Below, piece by piece: positions 1 through 9,400 of a DNA stretch of 64,000 nucleotides (positions are counted from its first letter, which is position 1; each line of letters opens with the position of its first letter). Below the pieces are notes generated by a model. It worked only from the letters and a program-made list of their open reading frames with translations, did no database searches and was not told the DNA's origin. The translations under genes and the position numbers were made by a program. Source of the DNA: Pseudooceanicola spongiae (GTDB lineage: Bacteria > Pseudomonadota > Alphaproteobacteria > Rhodobacterales > Rhodobacteraceae); NCBI RefSeq assembly GCF_014899185.1, contig NZ_CP045201.1, forward strand, positions 976,501-1,040,500, written 5' to 3'.

Positions 1-811
1 GGGCCGAAACGCTCGACGGGGTGCCGCTGTCGAGGCGGCGGGCATCATCGGCAAACGCGAAGGCATCCAGCGCCCATGAGAACGGATTGTCCTGCGAAAA
101 CCAGCCGCGCATCTCAGGCTCGCTGCGGGCCAGAAGGTCGCTGTCCATGTAGATGATGCCCGCGCCGGGGGTGCCGCACATCCACTTCAGGCTGGTCGAC
201 AGGGCGAAATCCACCTTCGGGGTCGTGACGTCATAGGGCAAAAGGCCCGCGCCCTGCGTCAGATCCACCCCGATCAGCGACCCCATGGCGCGGCCATGCG
301 CGACCAGTCGTGGAATATCGAGGCGGTGCGAACTGGTCGAACTGACCCAGGTGAGCAAGGCCAGCGCCACGCCTTCGTCCCACTCCGCCATCATGTCCTC
401 TTCCTCGACCCAATGCCCGCCCTGCCGGATCGGCACGGTGGTCAGGGTGAAGCCAAAGCGCTGCGACAGCCCGGTCAGCAGGAAGTGCAGCGAGGGAAAG
501 CCGTCTTCGGACACAAGCACCTTCTTGCCACGTAAAGTGCCCTCGGGCAGCGCGCCGATCACGGCCATCAGGCCCGTGGTCACGCTCTCTGTCGTGGTGA
601 CAGTGCCCTTGGGCGCATGGATCAGCTGGGCCCAGAGGTCGATGAATTGCTGGCGCTTGCCCAGCACATCGCCCCATTGATCGCCATTGGGCGCGCCCCA
701 GACATCTGCAAAGCCCGCAAGGGCCGCGGTCATATCTTCGCGCTTACCCTCGTATTGACCGATGGAGTGGTAGAGCAGATAGGCGTCGCCCTTTCCCGGG
801 AGTGTGGACAT
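1..811 (-). CDS. Kynureninase-like PLP-dependent enzyme (partial, 3' end outside window)
   Basis: The gene runs leftward off the window edge; 270 codons are visible. The fold is aminotransferase class V, closest in pattern to kynureninase. VDLTQGAG at residues 182-189 holds the Asp (D183) expected to contact the PLP pyridine nitrogen, K209 in STSLKW is the likely Schiff-base lysine, and a GTPSV stretch lies near residue 263. The ATG at 811 has GGAG about 7 nt upstream. It follows an amino-acid ABC permease on the same strand by 68 bp, so it probably acts on the imported compound. True kynureninase activity is inference; another C-C or C-S cleaving PLP enzyme is possible. Confidence 0.75.
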   Translation of the reverse strand, partial: MSTLPGKGDAYLLYHSIGQYEGKREDMTAALAGFADVWGAPNGDQWGDVLGKRQQFIDLWAQLIHAPKGTVTTTESVTTGLMAVIGALPEGTLRGKKVLVSEDGFPSLHFLLTGLSQRFGFTLTTVPIRQGGHWVEEEDMMAEWDEGVALALLTWVSSTSSHRLDIPRLVAHGRAMGSLIGVDLTQGAGLLPYDVTTPKVDFALSTSLKWMCGTPGAGIIYMDSDLLARSEPEMRGWFSQDNPFSWALDAFAFADDARRLDSGTPSSVSA

Positions 812-879
812 GGTGGTCTCCGTTCATATGTGCGGTGCAAGGCCTGCGCCTGTTGATGGCGCGCGCGACAGAGCGCGTC

Positions 880-1551
880 TCAGCGATAGCCCCGCTTGAA
901 ATGTTGTTCGAGCCAGCCGGTCAGGCGCACCAGCGGCCACAGGATCGCGATATAGAGCAGCGCTGCCAGCACCAGCGGTGTCGGGTTGGCAAACAGCGCC
1001 TGCGCATCGGTGGCTTGCTTGAGCAGATCATCCATCGCCACGACCGACGCCAGCGAGGTGTCCTTCATGATGGCAACGCCATAAGAGGCCAGCGGCGGGA
1101 TCATCATGCGGAAGGCCTGAGGCAGGACGACCTTGCGCATCGTTGTCGCGAACGACAGGCCAAGCGCGTCACAGGCTTCGAACTGCCCTTTAGGCACCGC
1201 TTCGATGCCCGCGCGCACCACCTCGGCCGTATAGGCCGCCAGCACCAGCGCCAGCGCAATGGTCGCGGCCACGAAGGACGAAAACACGATCCCCGCAAAG
1301 GGCAGCGCGTAATAGACAAGGATCAGCACGACCAGAACCGGGATGGCGCGAAAGATATCGATGTAGAACACCGCCAGCAGACGCAGCCACTTGGGCGCAT
1401 AGAGCCGCACCAGACAGATCAGCACGCCGAGCACGCCCCCCACCACGATCGCCGCCGTGCCGAGGAAAATCGTGTTCAACATCCCGCGCATGAGAATGGG
1501 AAACGCACGGCGCATCACGTCGAGGTTGAAGAAGATGTCGAAGATTTCCAT
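880..1551 (-). CDS. Polar amino-acid ABC transporter permease (HisM/GlnP family)
   Basis: A 223-residue inner-membrane protein of the His/Glu/Gln/Arg/opine permease family. It has about five hydrophobic segments and the cytoplasmic EAA loop at about residues 125-150 (EACDALGLSF onward), which docks on the ATPase. The gene lies between the periplasmic binding protein (upstream, 85 bp) and the kynureninase-like gene. Only one permease and no ATPase gene are visible; the ATPase may lie beyond the window edge or be shared. A single permease could work as a homodimer. Confidence 0.9.
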   Translation of the reverse strand: MEIFDIFFNLDVMRRAFPILMRGMLNTIFLGTAAIVVGGVLGVLICLVRLYAPKWLRLLAVFYIDIFRAIPVLVVLILVYYALPFAGIVFSSFVAATIALALVLAAYTAEVVRAGIEAVPKGQFEACDALGLSFATTMRKVVLPQAFRMMIPPLASYGVAIMKDTSLASVVAMDDLLKQATDAQALFANPTPLVLAALLYIAILWPLVRLTGWLEQHFKRGYR

Positions 1552-1636
1552 GGCGTGCTCCGATCAGGTCGCGGTGGTGTGGCGGGCCGACAGCTCAGGG
1601 CGCAGACCGCGAGGGATGCGGTCTGCGCCCGAAAAA

Positions 1637-2446
1637 TCAGTCAGCCGAGGTTGGGATCGGCAGCGGCGTGACGGTCACGCTGTCCGCAGCCGGGGCAACG
1701 CCGAGCCATTTTTCATAGAGCGTCGCCATGGTGCCGTCTTCCTTCATGGCGGAAATGGCATCGTTGAACCCCTGCAGATGCGCGGAGTCTTTCGGCAGCA
1801 TGATGGCAAACTTGTCGCCGGTCGGGATCTCGGCCGCGACCTCAAGCATATTCATCTGCGGTTGCGCAAAGGCATAGCGCAGGCTGACGATGTCGTTCAC
1901 CGCCGCATCGATGCGCCCGCTGCGCAGATCGGTCAGCATGTTTGCGGTGGTGTCGTAGCTGGAATAGGCCTTGTAGCCCAGCTCGTCCTCACGCTCTTTC
2001 AGCCAGTTTTCCGGGAAAGACGTCGCGATCGAACCGATGCGCTTGCCCTTGAGGTCCTCGATGCTGCTGATGCCCGCATCCTTCTTGGTGCCCACACCAA
2101 GCGCGCCGGAGAAATATGGCTGCGTGAAGGACTGCGCCTCAAGGCGTTCATCCGTGATCGTGAGCGAGGAAATCACGGCATCCACACGGCCCGAGGCTGT
2201 CGCCACGAAAAGGGCGCGAAAGTCGAGGCCATCAATCTCGGTAGTCGTGCCGAGGCGGGCGGCGATCTCATTGATGATGTCGACTTCGAAGCCCTCAAAG
2301 TCACCCGCTTCGTTCTTGAATTCCCAAGGCGGATTCGCCGGATAGGAGCCGATCTTGAGGGCATCCTGCGCCATGGCCGCGACGCCGGAAAACGTGGTCA
2401 GCGCCGCAACTGCGAGGCCGGTGAGCAGAGTTCTTCTGGATGACAT
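1637..2446 (-). CDS. Amino-acid ABC transporter substrate-binding protein (family 3)
   Basis: A periplasmic solute-binding protein of about 269 residues. The N-terminus is a signal peptide (RR near residue 4, hydrophobic core, probable cleavage after AMA). The mature part has the family-3 pattern: LKIGSYPANPPWEF, then GFEVDI, then DAVISSLTITDERLE. The ATG at 2446 was chosen because AAGGG lies 8 nt upstream and the signal peptide starts there; a longer in-frame start at 2509 adds an implausible leader. First gene of the leftward operon, divergent from a GntR regulator. The ligand is not determinable; an amino acid related to tryptophan or kynurenine breakdown would fit the downstream enzyme. 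Confidence 0.9.
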   Translation of the reverse strand: MSSRRTLLTGLAVAALTTFSGVAAMAQDALKIGSYPANPPWEFKNEAGDFEGFEVDIINEIAARLGTTTEIDGLDFRALFVATASGRVDAVISSLTITDERLEAQSFTQPYFSGALGVGTKKDAGISSIEDLKGKRIGSIATSFPENWLKEREDELGYKAYSSYDTTANMLTDLRSGRIDAAVNDIVSLRYAFAQPQMNMLEVAAEIPTGDKFAIMLPKDSAHLQGFNDAISAMKEDGTMATLYEKWLGVAPAADSVTVTPLPIPTSAD

Positions 2447-2510
2447 TGTGGTATCCCTTGTTGTGAGGTGCAGCGCGTTTTCGCGTCTTGGCATCGCTAT
2501 CGCTGACATG

Positions 2511-2617
2511 TTTCGTATACGGATACAAACATTTTGTTTAGACTTAAAGCTTCTTATAGTGCGCTATACGCAGATTATGCTAAGCTGCCTGAAATTTAGC
2601 GTGTCGCTTCAGTATAC
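2511..2617. promoter_or_regulatory. Divergent control region with two GTATAC cores
   Basis: The gap between the binding-protein gene and the GntR gene is AT-rich. GTATAC occurs at 2515-2520 (in the near-palindrome TTCGTATACGGA) and at 2612-2617, with a related CTATACG at 2564-2570. Palindromic cores of this size suit a dimeric GntR regulator. The 2612 copy lies just before the regulator's own start, which would fit autoregulation. The sites are inferred, not known. Confidence 0.4.
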
Positions 2618-2632
2618 AATTTGGGGATGATT

Positions 2633-3304
2633 ATGGCCGAAATGCCCAAGCGCCACATGAAGGACAAGATTTACGAAACCTACCTCGGGCGCATCCAGAG
2701 GGGCGAGATCACCTATGACGACCGGCTCGTTGACACCGCGGTCGCCGAGGAATTTCATGTCTCGCGGATGCCGGTGCGCGATGCCCTGATGCGCCTGACC
2801 CATGAGGGGTATCTCGACAGCACGACGCGCGGCTTCACCTTGCCCAACCTGCAGCACGCCCAGATCCTCGACATCTTCGAACTGCGTCGCCTGCTGGAGC
2901 CTCGCGCGGCGGCGCTGGCCACAGCCAGGCTGACCGAGGCTGATCTGGAAACGCTGGCTCAGGCTGTCGCGCGATCCGAGCGCACCCTTGAGACGGGCGA
3001 TATCGAGAGCCTCTATGCCGCGTCAGAGGACATTCGCCGTACCTGGATCATGGCTGTGCCGAACGTTGAGCTGCGCGAAACCATCCTGCGCTACATGGCG
3101 CAAATTCAGTCTGTCCGCCTCGTGACCCTGCGGGACGAGGAATCGCATCACACGCTGGTAGACCTGCACCGCCAGATGCTGAGGGCCTTTTCAAGCCGCA
3201 ACGCCGCCCATGTGGAGCTTTTGCTGCTGCGCTACGTCTTCGCCGGTGAAGCGAGTTTCCTGCGGATCAAGGGATTGTCTGGCGCGCGGGAGGACAAGAA
3301 CTGA
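2633..3304 (+). CDS. GntR-family transcriptional regulator, FadR/FCD subfamily
   Basis: About 223 residues: winged helix at roughly 10-70 (VAEEFHVSRMPVRDALMRL is the recognition region), then an all-helical FCD ligand domain starting at ILDIFELRRLLEP. The usual FCD metal histidines are partly lost: the FH motif is replaced by RRTWIMAVPN and the final HL by RYVF, so ligand binding may not use the standard metal site. Start choice: ATG 2633 has GGGG 6 nt upstream; ATG 2627 and TTG 2621 are also in frame. Divergent from the ABC/PLP-enzyme operon, which it most likely controls. Confidence 0.85.
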   Translation: MAEMPKRHMKDKIYETYLGRIQRGEITYDDRLVDTAVAEEFHVSRMPVRDALMRLTHEGYLDSTTRGFTLPNLQHAQILDIFELRRLLEPRAAALATARLTEADLETLAQAVARSERTLETGDIESLYAASEDIRRTWIMAVPNVELRETILRYMAQIQSVRLVTLRDEESHHTLVDLHRQMLRAFSSRNAAHVELLLLRYVFAGEASFLRIKGLSGAREDKN

Positions 3305-3662
3305 TCGCTGCGGAGGCTAACCGACCGAGCTTGGCACTCTCTATACGACGGTTGCGGCTCGCTGAACCATAGGTATTGCCTGTGTCTTTGCAGAACCGAG
3401 GCGCAGGCTCAGCGCAACACCCATGCCCTCGGCAAGACCCAAGGCTGCCGCCATTCTACACGTGCCTGACAATCAGGCAAATCGGTGTGGGACCAAAACA
3501 ACGCACGCCAAACCTTTGCCAAATCTGCGAAGCTGAACCAGTCCCTCGCACCAACAAATCGATTGGTAAAAGCCGGTCGCAAGACTGGAATCGGCCACGT
3601 CCGCCTGATCAAAGCTCCAAACACTCGGAATTTCGCTTCATACCCAACAATATTTTGAAAAG
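3305..3662. other. Gene-free stretch at the 3' flank of tRNA-Arg
   Basis: About 360 bp with no convincing gene. Open frames exist on both strands (to about 164 codons) but have no start signal, no recognisable domain and poor codon character. Base composition looks less GC-rich than the neighbouring genes. It may be degraded sequence downstream of the tRNA 3' end. Confidence 0.5.
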
Positions 3663-3739
3663 TGGTGCACCCAACAGGATTCGAACCTGTGGCCTCTGCC
3701 TTCGGAGGGCAGCGCTCTATCCAGCTGAGCTATGGGTGC
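3663..3739 (-). tRNA. tRNA-Arg, anticodon CCG
   Basis: Read on the minus strand: acceptor GCACCCA pairs with TGGGTGC, D-arm GCTC/GAGC, anticodon stem CTGCC/GGCAG with loop CTCCGAA giving anticodon CCG, T-arm ACAGG-TTCGAAT-CCTGT, discriminator A and an encoded CCA. Length 77 nt. It reads the CGG arginine codon. Confidence 0.96.
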
Positions 3740-3748
3740 CTGCGGGGG

Positions 3749-3777
3749 TCTATAGCGGCTCGCAGGAATCTCTGCAA
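3749..3777 (-). promoter_or_regulatory. Promoter of tRNA-Arg
   Basis: On the minus strand TTGCAG (3777-3772) and TATAGA (3754-3749) are 17 bp apart and end 9 bp before the tRNA 5' base. Spacing and both hexamers fit a housekeeping sigma-70 promoter. Confidence 0.6.
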
Positions 3778-3811
3778 TGGCTTGCGCACCGCTGGCGTAC
3801 AGTTTTCCCGC

Positions 3812-4822
3812 TCATGCCTTCACGGCCTGCGCCAGCATCGTCATCTGCGGGATCATCGTCGCGATGCTGACGTCGGTAAAGCCGCCATCGCTCAGCGTGT
3901 CCGTCAGCCAGCCGGCATCCAGCGATCGCGCCTCTGGCGTGAAGGCCGTGTGCTGCAGCTGCCAGAGCGCCGCCAGCGACGGCCCGGTACGATCCGCCTC
4001 GACAATGAAATCATGGATCAGGATCTTGCCGCCGGGGTTCAGCACGGACAGCGCCTTTTCGATCAACCCGTCATGCGAGTCCCCCGGAACCCCGGAAAAC
4101 AGATAGGACATCAGCACGACATCCTGCCCCTCGGGCCAATCGGCCTCCAGCGCGTTGCCTTCGCGGTAGCTGATGCGATCGCTCAGCCCGGCCTCCTCGA
4201 CATAGGCGCGCCCTAGGCTCGCCACATTGGGAAACTCCAGAACGGTCGCGCTCAGATCGTCGAAGGCCTTGCACAGGGTGATGTCGAAGGCCGCGGTGCC
4301 CCCGCCGACATCCAGCAACGCCTTGCCGCCCGACAGATCCAGCGAGCGCGCCAGTTGCCGCGCCGGGCCCAGCGATCCAGCATGCTGGCTCTCGGAATAA
4401 AGCCGCGCCTCCTCGGGGTCGGAAAACCAGTCGGCATAGCTCTGCGTCGTGCCCTCCTCCATGGTGCCCATCAGCGCGCCCTCGATCTGGTCCAGCAGCG
4501 GATACATCTGCTTGCCGACCTGCAGGCGGATATAGTCGCCAAAGTCATACTTGGCCCCCTTGACCAGAAACGCCTCCGCCGCCGGAGAGTTGGAAAACAC
4601 CACATCCTGCACACTGACAAGCCCGAGCCCGGCCAGCGCCGTCAGCAGCGTCATCGCACGATCCTCATGGATACCCTCGGCCTGCGCCAGTGCGGCCGCC
4701 GTCATCGGCGCCTCGGCCAGATGGGAAAACACCTTCAGCTCAAGAGCCGCGAACAGCGCCTTCGACCCCATGAATCCGAATGCGATGTGCGAAATTTCGT
4801 CAGCTTCGGTCAAAAGGGTCAT
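3812..4822 (-). CDS. SAM-dependent O-methyltransferase, family 2 type
   Basis: 336 residues. The N-terminal ~100 residues form the winged dimerisation domain of class-2 O-methyltransferases; the catalytic part has SAM motif LLDVGGGTAAFD (169-180), the acidic strand end LEF near 195-197, and NPGGKILIHDF near 262-272. Relatives include hydroxyneurosporene, acetylserotonin-type and DsyB (DMSP-pathway) methyltransferases, and sequence alone does not separate them here. A 17-bp dyad lies upstream at 4901-4917. It is transcribed alone between tRNA-Arg and the end of the suf operon. Substrate unknown. Confidence 0.8.
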   Translation of the reverse strand: MTLLTEADEISHIAFGFMGSKALFAALELKVFSHLAEAPMTAAALAQAEGIHEDRAMTLLTALAGLGLVSVQDVVFSNSPAAEAFLVKGAKYDFGDYIRLQVGKQMYPLLDQIEGALMGTMEEGTTQSYADWFSDPEEARLYSESQHAGSLGPARQLARSLDLSGGKALLDVGGGTAAFDITLCKAFDDLSATVLEFPNVASLGRAYVEEAGLSDRISYREGNALEADWPEGQDVVLMSYLFSGVPGDSHDGLIEKALSVLNPGGKILIHDFIVEADRTGPSLAALWQLQHTAFTPEARSLDAGWLTDTLSDGGFTDVSIATMIPQMTMLAQAVKA

Positions 4823-4900
4823 GGAAAGCTCCTGTGTTTCGGAAAATCTACCCCGAGCCTAGGCCCCTTCCCGTCCCATTGATACCCATATGCCGAAAAA

Positions 4901-4917
4901 CGACACACCAAGTGTCG
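4901..4917. promoter_or_regulatory. Palindrome CGACAC-N5-GTGTCG upstream of the methyltransferase
   Basis: Perfect 6-bp arms with a 5-bp spacer, about 80 bp before the methyltransferase start codon. Too short for a terminator and lacking a T-run, so an operator for an unidentified dimeric regulator is the simplest reading. Confidence 0.35.
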
Positions 4918-4976
4918 CATCTGCGCAATTCAACCGCAAACGACAACGGCGCGAAGGCCCCTCGTGCCCCGCGCCG

Positions 4977-5008
4977 CTTCTTCTTGCCTTCATATTCCCG
5001 CCGGAGGC
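4977..5008 (-). repeat. Dispersed intergenic element, copy A
   Basis: On the minus strand it reads GCCTCCGGCGGG, then AATATGAAG, then GCAAGAAGAAG. The same block order occurs at 34620-34652 and, in shortened form, at 47435-47462. It lies between the sufS stop codon and the methyltransferase gene. Confidence 0.65.
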
Positions 5009-5032
5009 ATGCCTGCCCCCGCGACCCGCGCC

Positions 5033-6253
5033 TCAGGCGAACAGATCGTGCGCCAGTTCCAGCGCCTCGATCAGCACATCCACCTCGGCCTCGGTGTTGT
5101 ACATGGCAAAGCTGGCCCGGCAACTCGCCGTGATCCCCAGCGTTTCCATCAGCGGGCCAGCGCAGTGATGCCCGGCGCGCACGGCGACGCCCTTCTTGTC
5201 GAGGATGGTCGAGATGTCATGGGCATGTGCCGCACCGTCCAGCGTAAAGCTGAAGATACCGCCCTTGCCCGGCGCATTGCCCTGCACGTTCAGCCAGTTC
5301 AGCCCCTTCAGACGATCACTCGCATAAGCGGTCAGCTGCATTTCCCGCTCATGAATGGCCTGCATCCCGATGCCGGTCATGTAATCCAGCGCCACGCCGA
5401 GGCCGATCATCTGCACGATACCGGGGGTGCCGGCCTCAAACTTCATCGGCGGATCGTTGTAGATCACCGTGTCACGCGTGACCTCCCGGATCATGTCGCC
5501 GCCGCCCATGAAGGGGCGCATCTCGGCCAGCCGCTCGGCACGGCAATAGATCGCACCAGAGCCCGACGGCCCATAGAGCTTGTGCCCGGTGATCGCAAAG
5601 AAATCGCAGCCGATGTCCTGCACGTCGACGGGCATGTGCACCGCCGATTGCGAGCCATCGATCAGGCTCGCCACACCGCGGGCGCGCGCCGCCGCACAGA
5701 TCGTTTTGACGTCGACAATCGTGCCCAGCACATTCGACATCTGGGTCACGGCGACCAGTTTGGTCTTTGGCCCCATCGCCTCGATGACCCTCTGGGGGTC
5801 CAGACTGCCGTCTGCCTCGACCTCGACCCATTTCAGCACCACGCCCATGCGTTCGCGCAGGAAATGCCAGGGCACGATATTGGCGTGATGCTCCATCACC
5901 GACAGCACGATCTCGTCGCCGGCCTGCAGATGCGGCATCGCCCAGGCATAGGCCACCATGTTGATGCCCTCGGTGGTGCCCGAGTTCATCACGATCTCAT
6001 CTTCGCTGCCCGCATTCAGGAACCGCGCGATGGTGCCGCGCACGGCCTCGTACTTGTCGGTGGCGAGGTTCGATAGGTAATGCAAACCCCTGTGCACATT
6101 GGCATATTCCTGCGAATAGGCCTGCGTGATCGCGTCAATCACCACCTGCGGCTTCTGCGCCGAGGCGCCATTGTCGAGATAGACCAGCGGCTTGCCGTTG
6201 ACCTGCCGCGACAGGATCGGGAAATCGGCACGGATTGCGTTCACGTCGAACAT
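5033..6253 (-). CDS. sufS: Cysteine desulfurase SufS
   Basis: 406 residues, the usual length for group II desulfurases. K225 in ITGHKLYGPSGSG binds PLP and C364 in RAGHHCAGPLM is the persulfide cysteine, in the short SufS-type loop. It takes sulfur from cysteine for Fe-S assembly on SufBCD. Start ATG 6253 matches the family N-terminus; a longer frame to 6370 gives a Cys-rich leader that is certainly not coding. Last gene of the suf operon, 1 bp after the second Yip1-like gene. No sufE or sufU partner gene is visible in the window. Confidence 0.96.
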   Translation of the reverse strand: MFDVNAIRADFPILSRQVNGKPLVYLDNGASAQKPQVVIDAITQAYSQEYANVHRGLHYLSNLATDKYEAVRGTIARFLNAGSEDEIVMNSGTTEGINMVAYAWAMPHLQAGDEIVLSVMEHHANIVPWHFLRERMGVVLKWVEVEADGSLDPQRVIEAMGPKTKLVAVTQMSNVLGTIVDVKTICAAARARGVASLIDGSQSAVHMPVDVQDIGCDFFAITGHKLYGPSGSGAIYCRAERLAEMRPFMGGGDMIREVTRDTVIYNDPPMKFEAGTPGIVQMIGLGVALDYMTGIGMQAIHEREMQLTAYASDRLKGLNWLNVQGNAPGKGGIFSFTLDGAAHAHDISTILDKKGVAVRAGHHCAGPLMETLGITASCRASFAMYNTEAEVDVLIEALELAHDLFA

Positions 6254-6254
6254 A

Positions 6255-6818
6255 TCAGACCTCCACGGGCGCAACGCCCATAGCAGACAGCAGCACCGAC
6301 AACAGCAGCACCGCCGAAACAAAAGTAACGCCCACAACGCCAACCGCCTTGAGGCGGGTGTCAAAGCCATGGGCGGCCGCGACGAAGCAGATCATCATGT
6401 AGATGCCCCAGATCCCCGCCGCCATGCCGACCATCCACGCCAGACCGGGCACGATCATGCCAACCACGCTGAGCACGACCTGCGCCGTCAGCCGCAGGAT
6501 CTGCAGCCAGAGCGTCACGCGCAGCAGCGTCGTTGTGGTGCCATGGCCGCCGAACATCCGCCCGACAGCGGCCAGAATGGCGGCACTGCCCCAGACCACA
6601 CCGCCGACCAGCGTCGCCAGCACGATGGGCGAGGCAAAGCCGCCGGAAAAGAAATCGACCGGCAGCAGGATACCGTAGAGCAGCCCGTTCAGCACCGCGA
6701 CCAGCGCCAGCGTCAGCGGCACGACCGCCGGGTTCAGCGGTGTGCTGACCAGCAGCGGAGCGGCGGCCATCGGGTTCAGAATGCTTTGACGCGCAAGGTC
6801 AAGCCAGGATGAAGTCAT
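6255..6818 (-). CDS. Yip1-domain membrane protein (second of a pair)
   Basis: 187 residues with about five hydrophobic helices, in the pattern of bacterial Yip1-domain proteins. The start codon overlaps the stop of the preceding Yip1-like gene as ATGA at 6818-6815, so translation is probably coupled. It lies directly before sufS. Function is unknown; the pairing suggests a hetero-oligomer in the inner membrane. A longer frame extending to 7181 overlaps the upstream gene and was not used. Confidence 0.75.
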   Translation of the reverse strand: MTSSWLDLARQSILNPMAAAPLLVSTPLNPAVVPLTLALVAVLNGLLYGILLPVDFFSGGFASPIVLATLVGGVVWGSAAILAAVGRMFGGHGTTTTLLRVTLWLQILRLTAQVVLSVVGMIVPGLAWMVGMAAGIWGIYMMICFVAAAHGFDTRLKAVGVVGVTFVSAVLLLSVLLSAMGVAPVEV

Positions 6819-7318
6819 GCGTGTCGGCTCCCCGATTGCGGGCTGAAGTGGGCTTCGATCAGCCCAGCCGTCCAGAAAACAAGGACGGCGAGGCACCATA
6901 ATATTCCGACCGCGATCTTCGCCGGGCCGGGGCCGATGAAACCTCCGACCAGACCGTCCAGCAGCATCAGCGGCAAGGCTGCCGCCAGCGCCCAGAACAG
7001 CGCGATCCGGCTGGCATAGCCGCTGCCCTGCCCGCCAAAAAGACGCGCCAGCAGATGCGACAGCGCCGCCAGCACGTACATAAGCAGTGGCAGGATGAAG
7101 ACCAGACCCAGCAGCGATCCCCCCAGCAACATTTGCAGATCTTCGCCACTGGCGTCCGCCACGCGCACCAGCCGGGGCCATTGCGCAACGAAGGCCATCG
7201 CGCCCACGCCCATGGCCAGCACCAGCGCACGATCCTCGCGCACGCCCGCCGACAGCAAGTGTCGGAGGACGCGGCGCGGATGCACATAGGTCGCCGCGAT
7301 ATTGCCGAGCAGCGACAT
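6815..7318 (-). CDS. Yip1-domain membrane protein (first of a pair)
   Basis: 167 residues, with a cytoplasmic start (ATYVHPRRVLRHLL) and about four membrane segments. The VHPRRVLR entry is typical of Yip1-type proteins in Rhodobacteraceae. The gene overlaps the sufD stop by 1 bp and the next gene by 4 bp. Being fixed between sufD and sufS suggests a link to Fe-S assembly or to the membrane state it depends on, but no role is known. Confidence 0.75.
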   Translation of the reverse strand: MSLLGNIAATYVHPRRVLRHLLSAGVREDRALVLAMGVGAMAFVAQWPRLVRVADASGEDLQMLLGGSLLGLVFILPLLMYVLAALSHLLARLFGGQGSGYASRIALFWALAAALPLMLLDGLVGGFIGPGPAKIAVGILWCLAVLVFWTAGLIEAHFSPQSGSRHA

Positions 7319-8615
7319 CAGTCGATGCGTCGATCCAGCCAGGCGCTCAGACGCTCCAGCAGGACGTCACGCAGGGCTTCGTCCTCGATCTCCTCCAGCG
7401 CCTGCGCCAGAAACGCTAGTGTCAGAAGATTGGTCGCCTCGGCCTCGCTGACGCCACGGGCGCGCAGATAGAACAGCGCGTCCTCGTCGATGGCCCCGGT
7501 GGTCGAGCCGTGCGAACAGGCGACATCATCGGCATAGATCTCAAGCTCGGGCTTGGCGAGGAACTCACTGTCGCCGTCCAGCAGCAGCGCCTGGCTCAGC
7601 TGATAGCCATCGGTCTTCTGCGCCCCGGCCTTGACCAGGATCTTGCCCTGGAACACGCCCTTGGCACCGTTCCGCAGCACCTTCTTGAACACCTGACGGC
7701 TTTCGCAGTTCAGCGCGTCATGCGTCACGAACACCGTGTCGTCATGCAGAAAGTCACCGTCGCCCATGCAGGCACCCGCGACATGCGCCACCGCGTCATC
7801 GCCCAGCATCTCGATGATGCATTCGTTGCGCGTCAGCACGCCATTGGCGGTCATAGTGAAGCTCTTGAACAGAGCCTCCGCCTTGAGACGCGCAAAGATA
7901 TGCGTCACGGCCCGGCGCTCATGATCGCGCCCCTGAGCGCGGACATGGTGGAACTTCGCCCCCTTGCCGACCTCGACCTCCATTACCTTGTTGAAGCGCG
8001 CGGCTGCAGGGCCGTTCTCCAGCAGGGTCAGCTCGGCCCCGTCATCCAGCTTGATGACATGGTGCATCATAACGTCCGAGGCTTCGTCGCGGTGATGATA
8101 GACGATCGAGACCGCCTTTTCCGTCTGCCCGCTGACCCGGATCAGCAGGCCATCGGTCGCCGCCCAGGTGTTCAGCGCCGCCAGAGGGCGCGGCACCGGA
8201 TCCTGGCCAGCGGTCTCCAGCTTGCCGTAAAGGGCCTTGGCCCAGTGGATGTCCGAGTTGGCCTGCGACAGCCGTTCGATCGTGACGCCATTGGGCGCGA
8301 GAGCGTCGCTCTCCTCGGGATCGAAGACACCATCGACGAAGACGATCTTCACCCGGTCGACCCCGTCAAAGATCTGCGCTTCCCCTGCGTCGAACACCGC
8401 GGCTTTAGGGGCCTCGGGTTGCACCAGACTTTGCGGCTTGGTGAACTTCCAGTATTCATCGCGCGGGCCCGGAAGACCCATGGCACGCAGCCGGCTCAGC
8501 GCATCCGCGCGCAGATCCGCACTCCAGCCGCGCACGACGGGCGGCGTGATCGCCTTGATCCGAGCGTCCGTGGCGTCGATCTTGGCCTGCGTCAGCTTCG
8601 GTTTGCTCGGTGCAA

Positions 8616-8619
<4 letters not shown>
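7318..8619 (-). CDS. sufD: Fe-S assembly scaffold protein SufD
   Basis: 433 residues with the SufBD core in the C-terminal two thirds (YQLSQALLLDGDSEFLAKP and VACSHGSTTGAIDEDALFYL). It forms the SufBC2D scaffold with SufB and SufC and is needed for iron entry. The start overlaps the sufC stop as ATGA (8619-8616) and the stop touches the first Yip1-like gene, so sufC, sufD and the Yip1 pair are tightly coupled. Confidence 0.95.
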
Positions 8620-9374
<755 letters not shown>

Positions 9375-9400
9375 GTTTTGTCCTTTCGTCGCGCAGCGCC

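Noticed and set aside
3376-3870. Open frames over the tRNA-Arg gene
   Set aside because: They run through the tRNA and have no start signal; the RNA gene explains the sequence.
4964-6076. 370-codon open frame antisense to sufS
   Set aside because: Typical GC-driven antisense frame; the sense strand encodes complete SufS.
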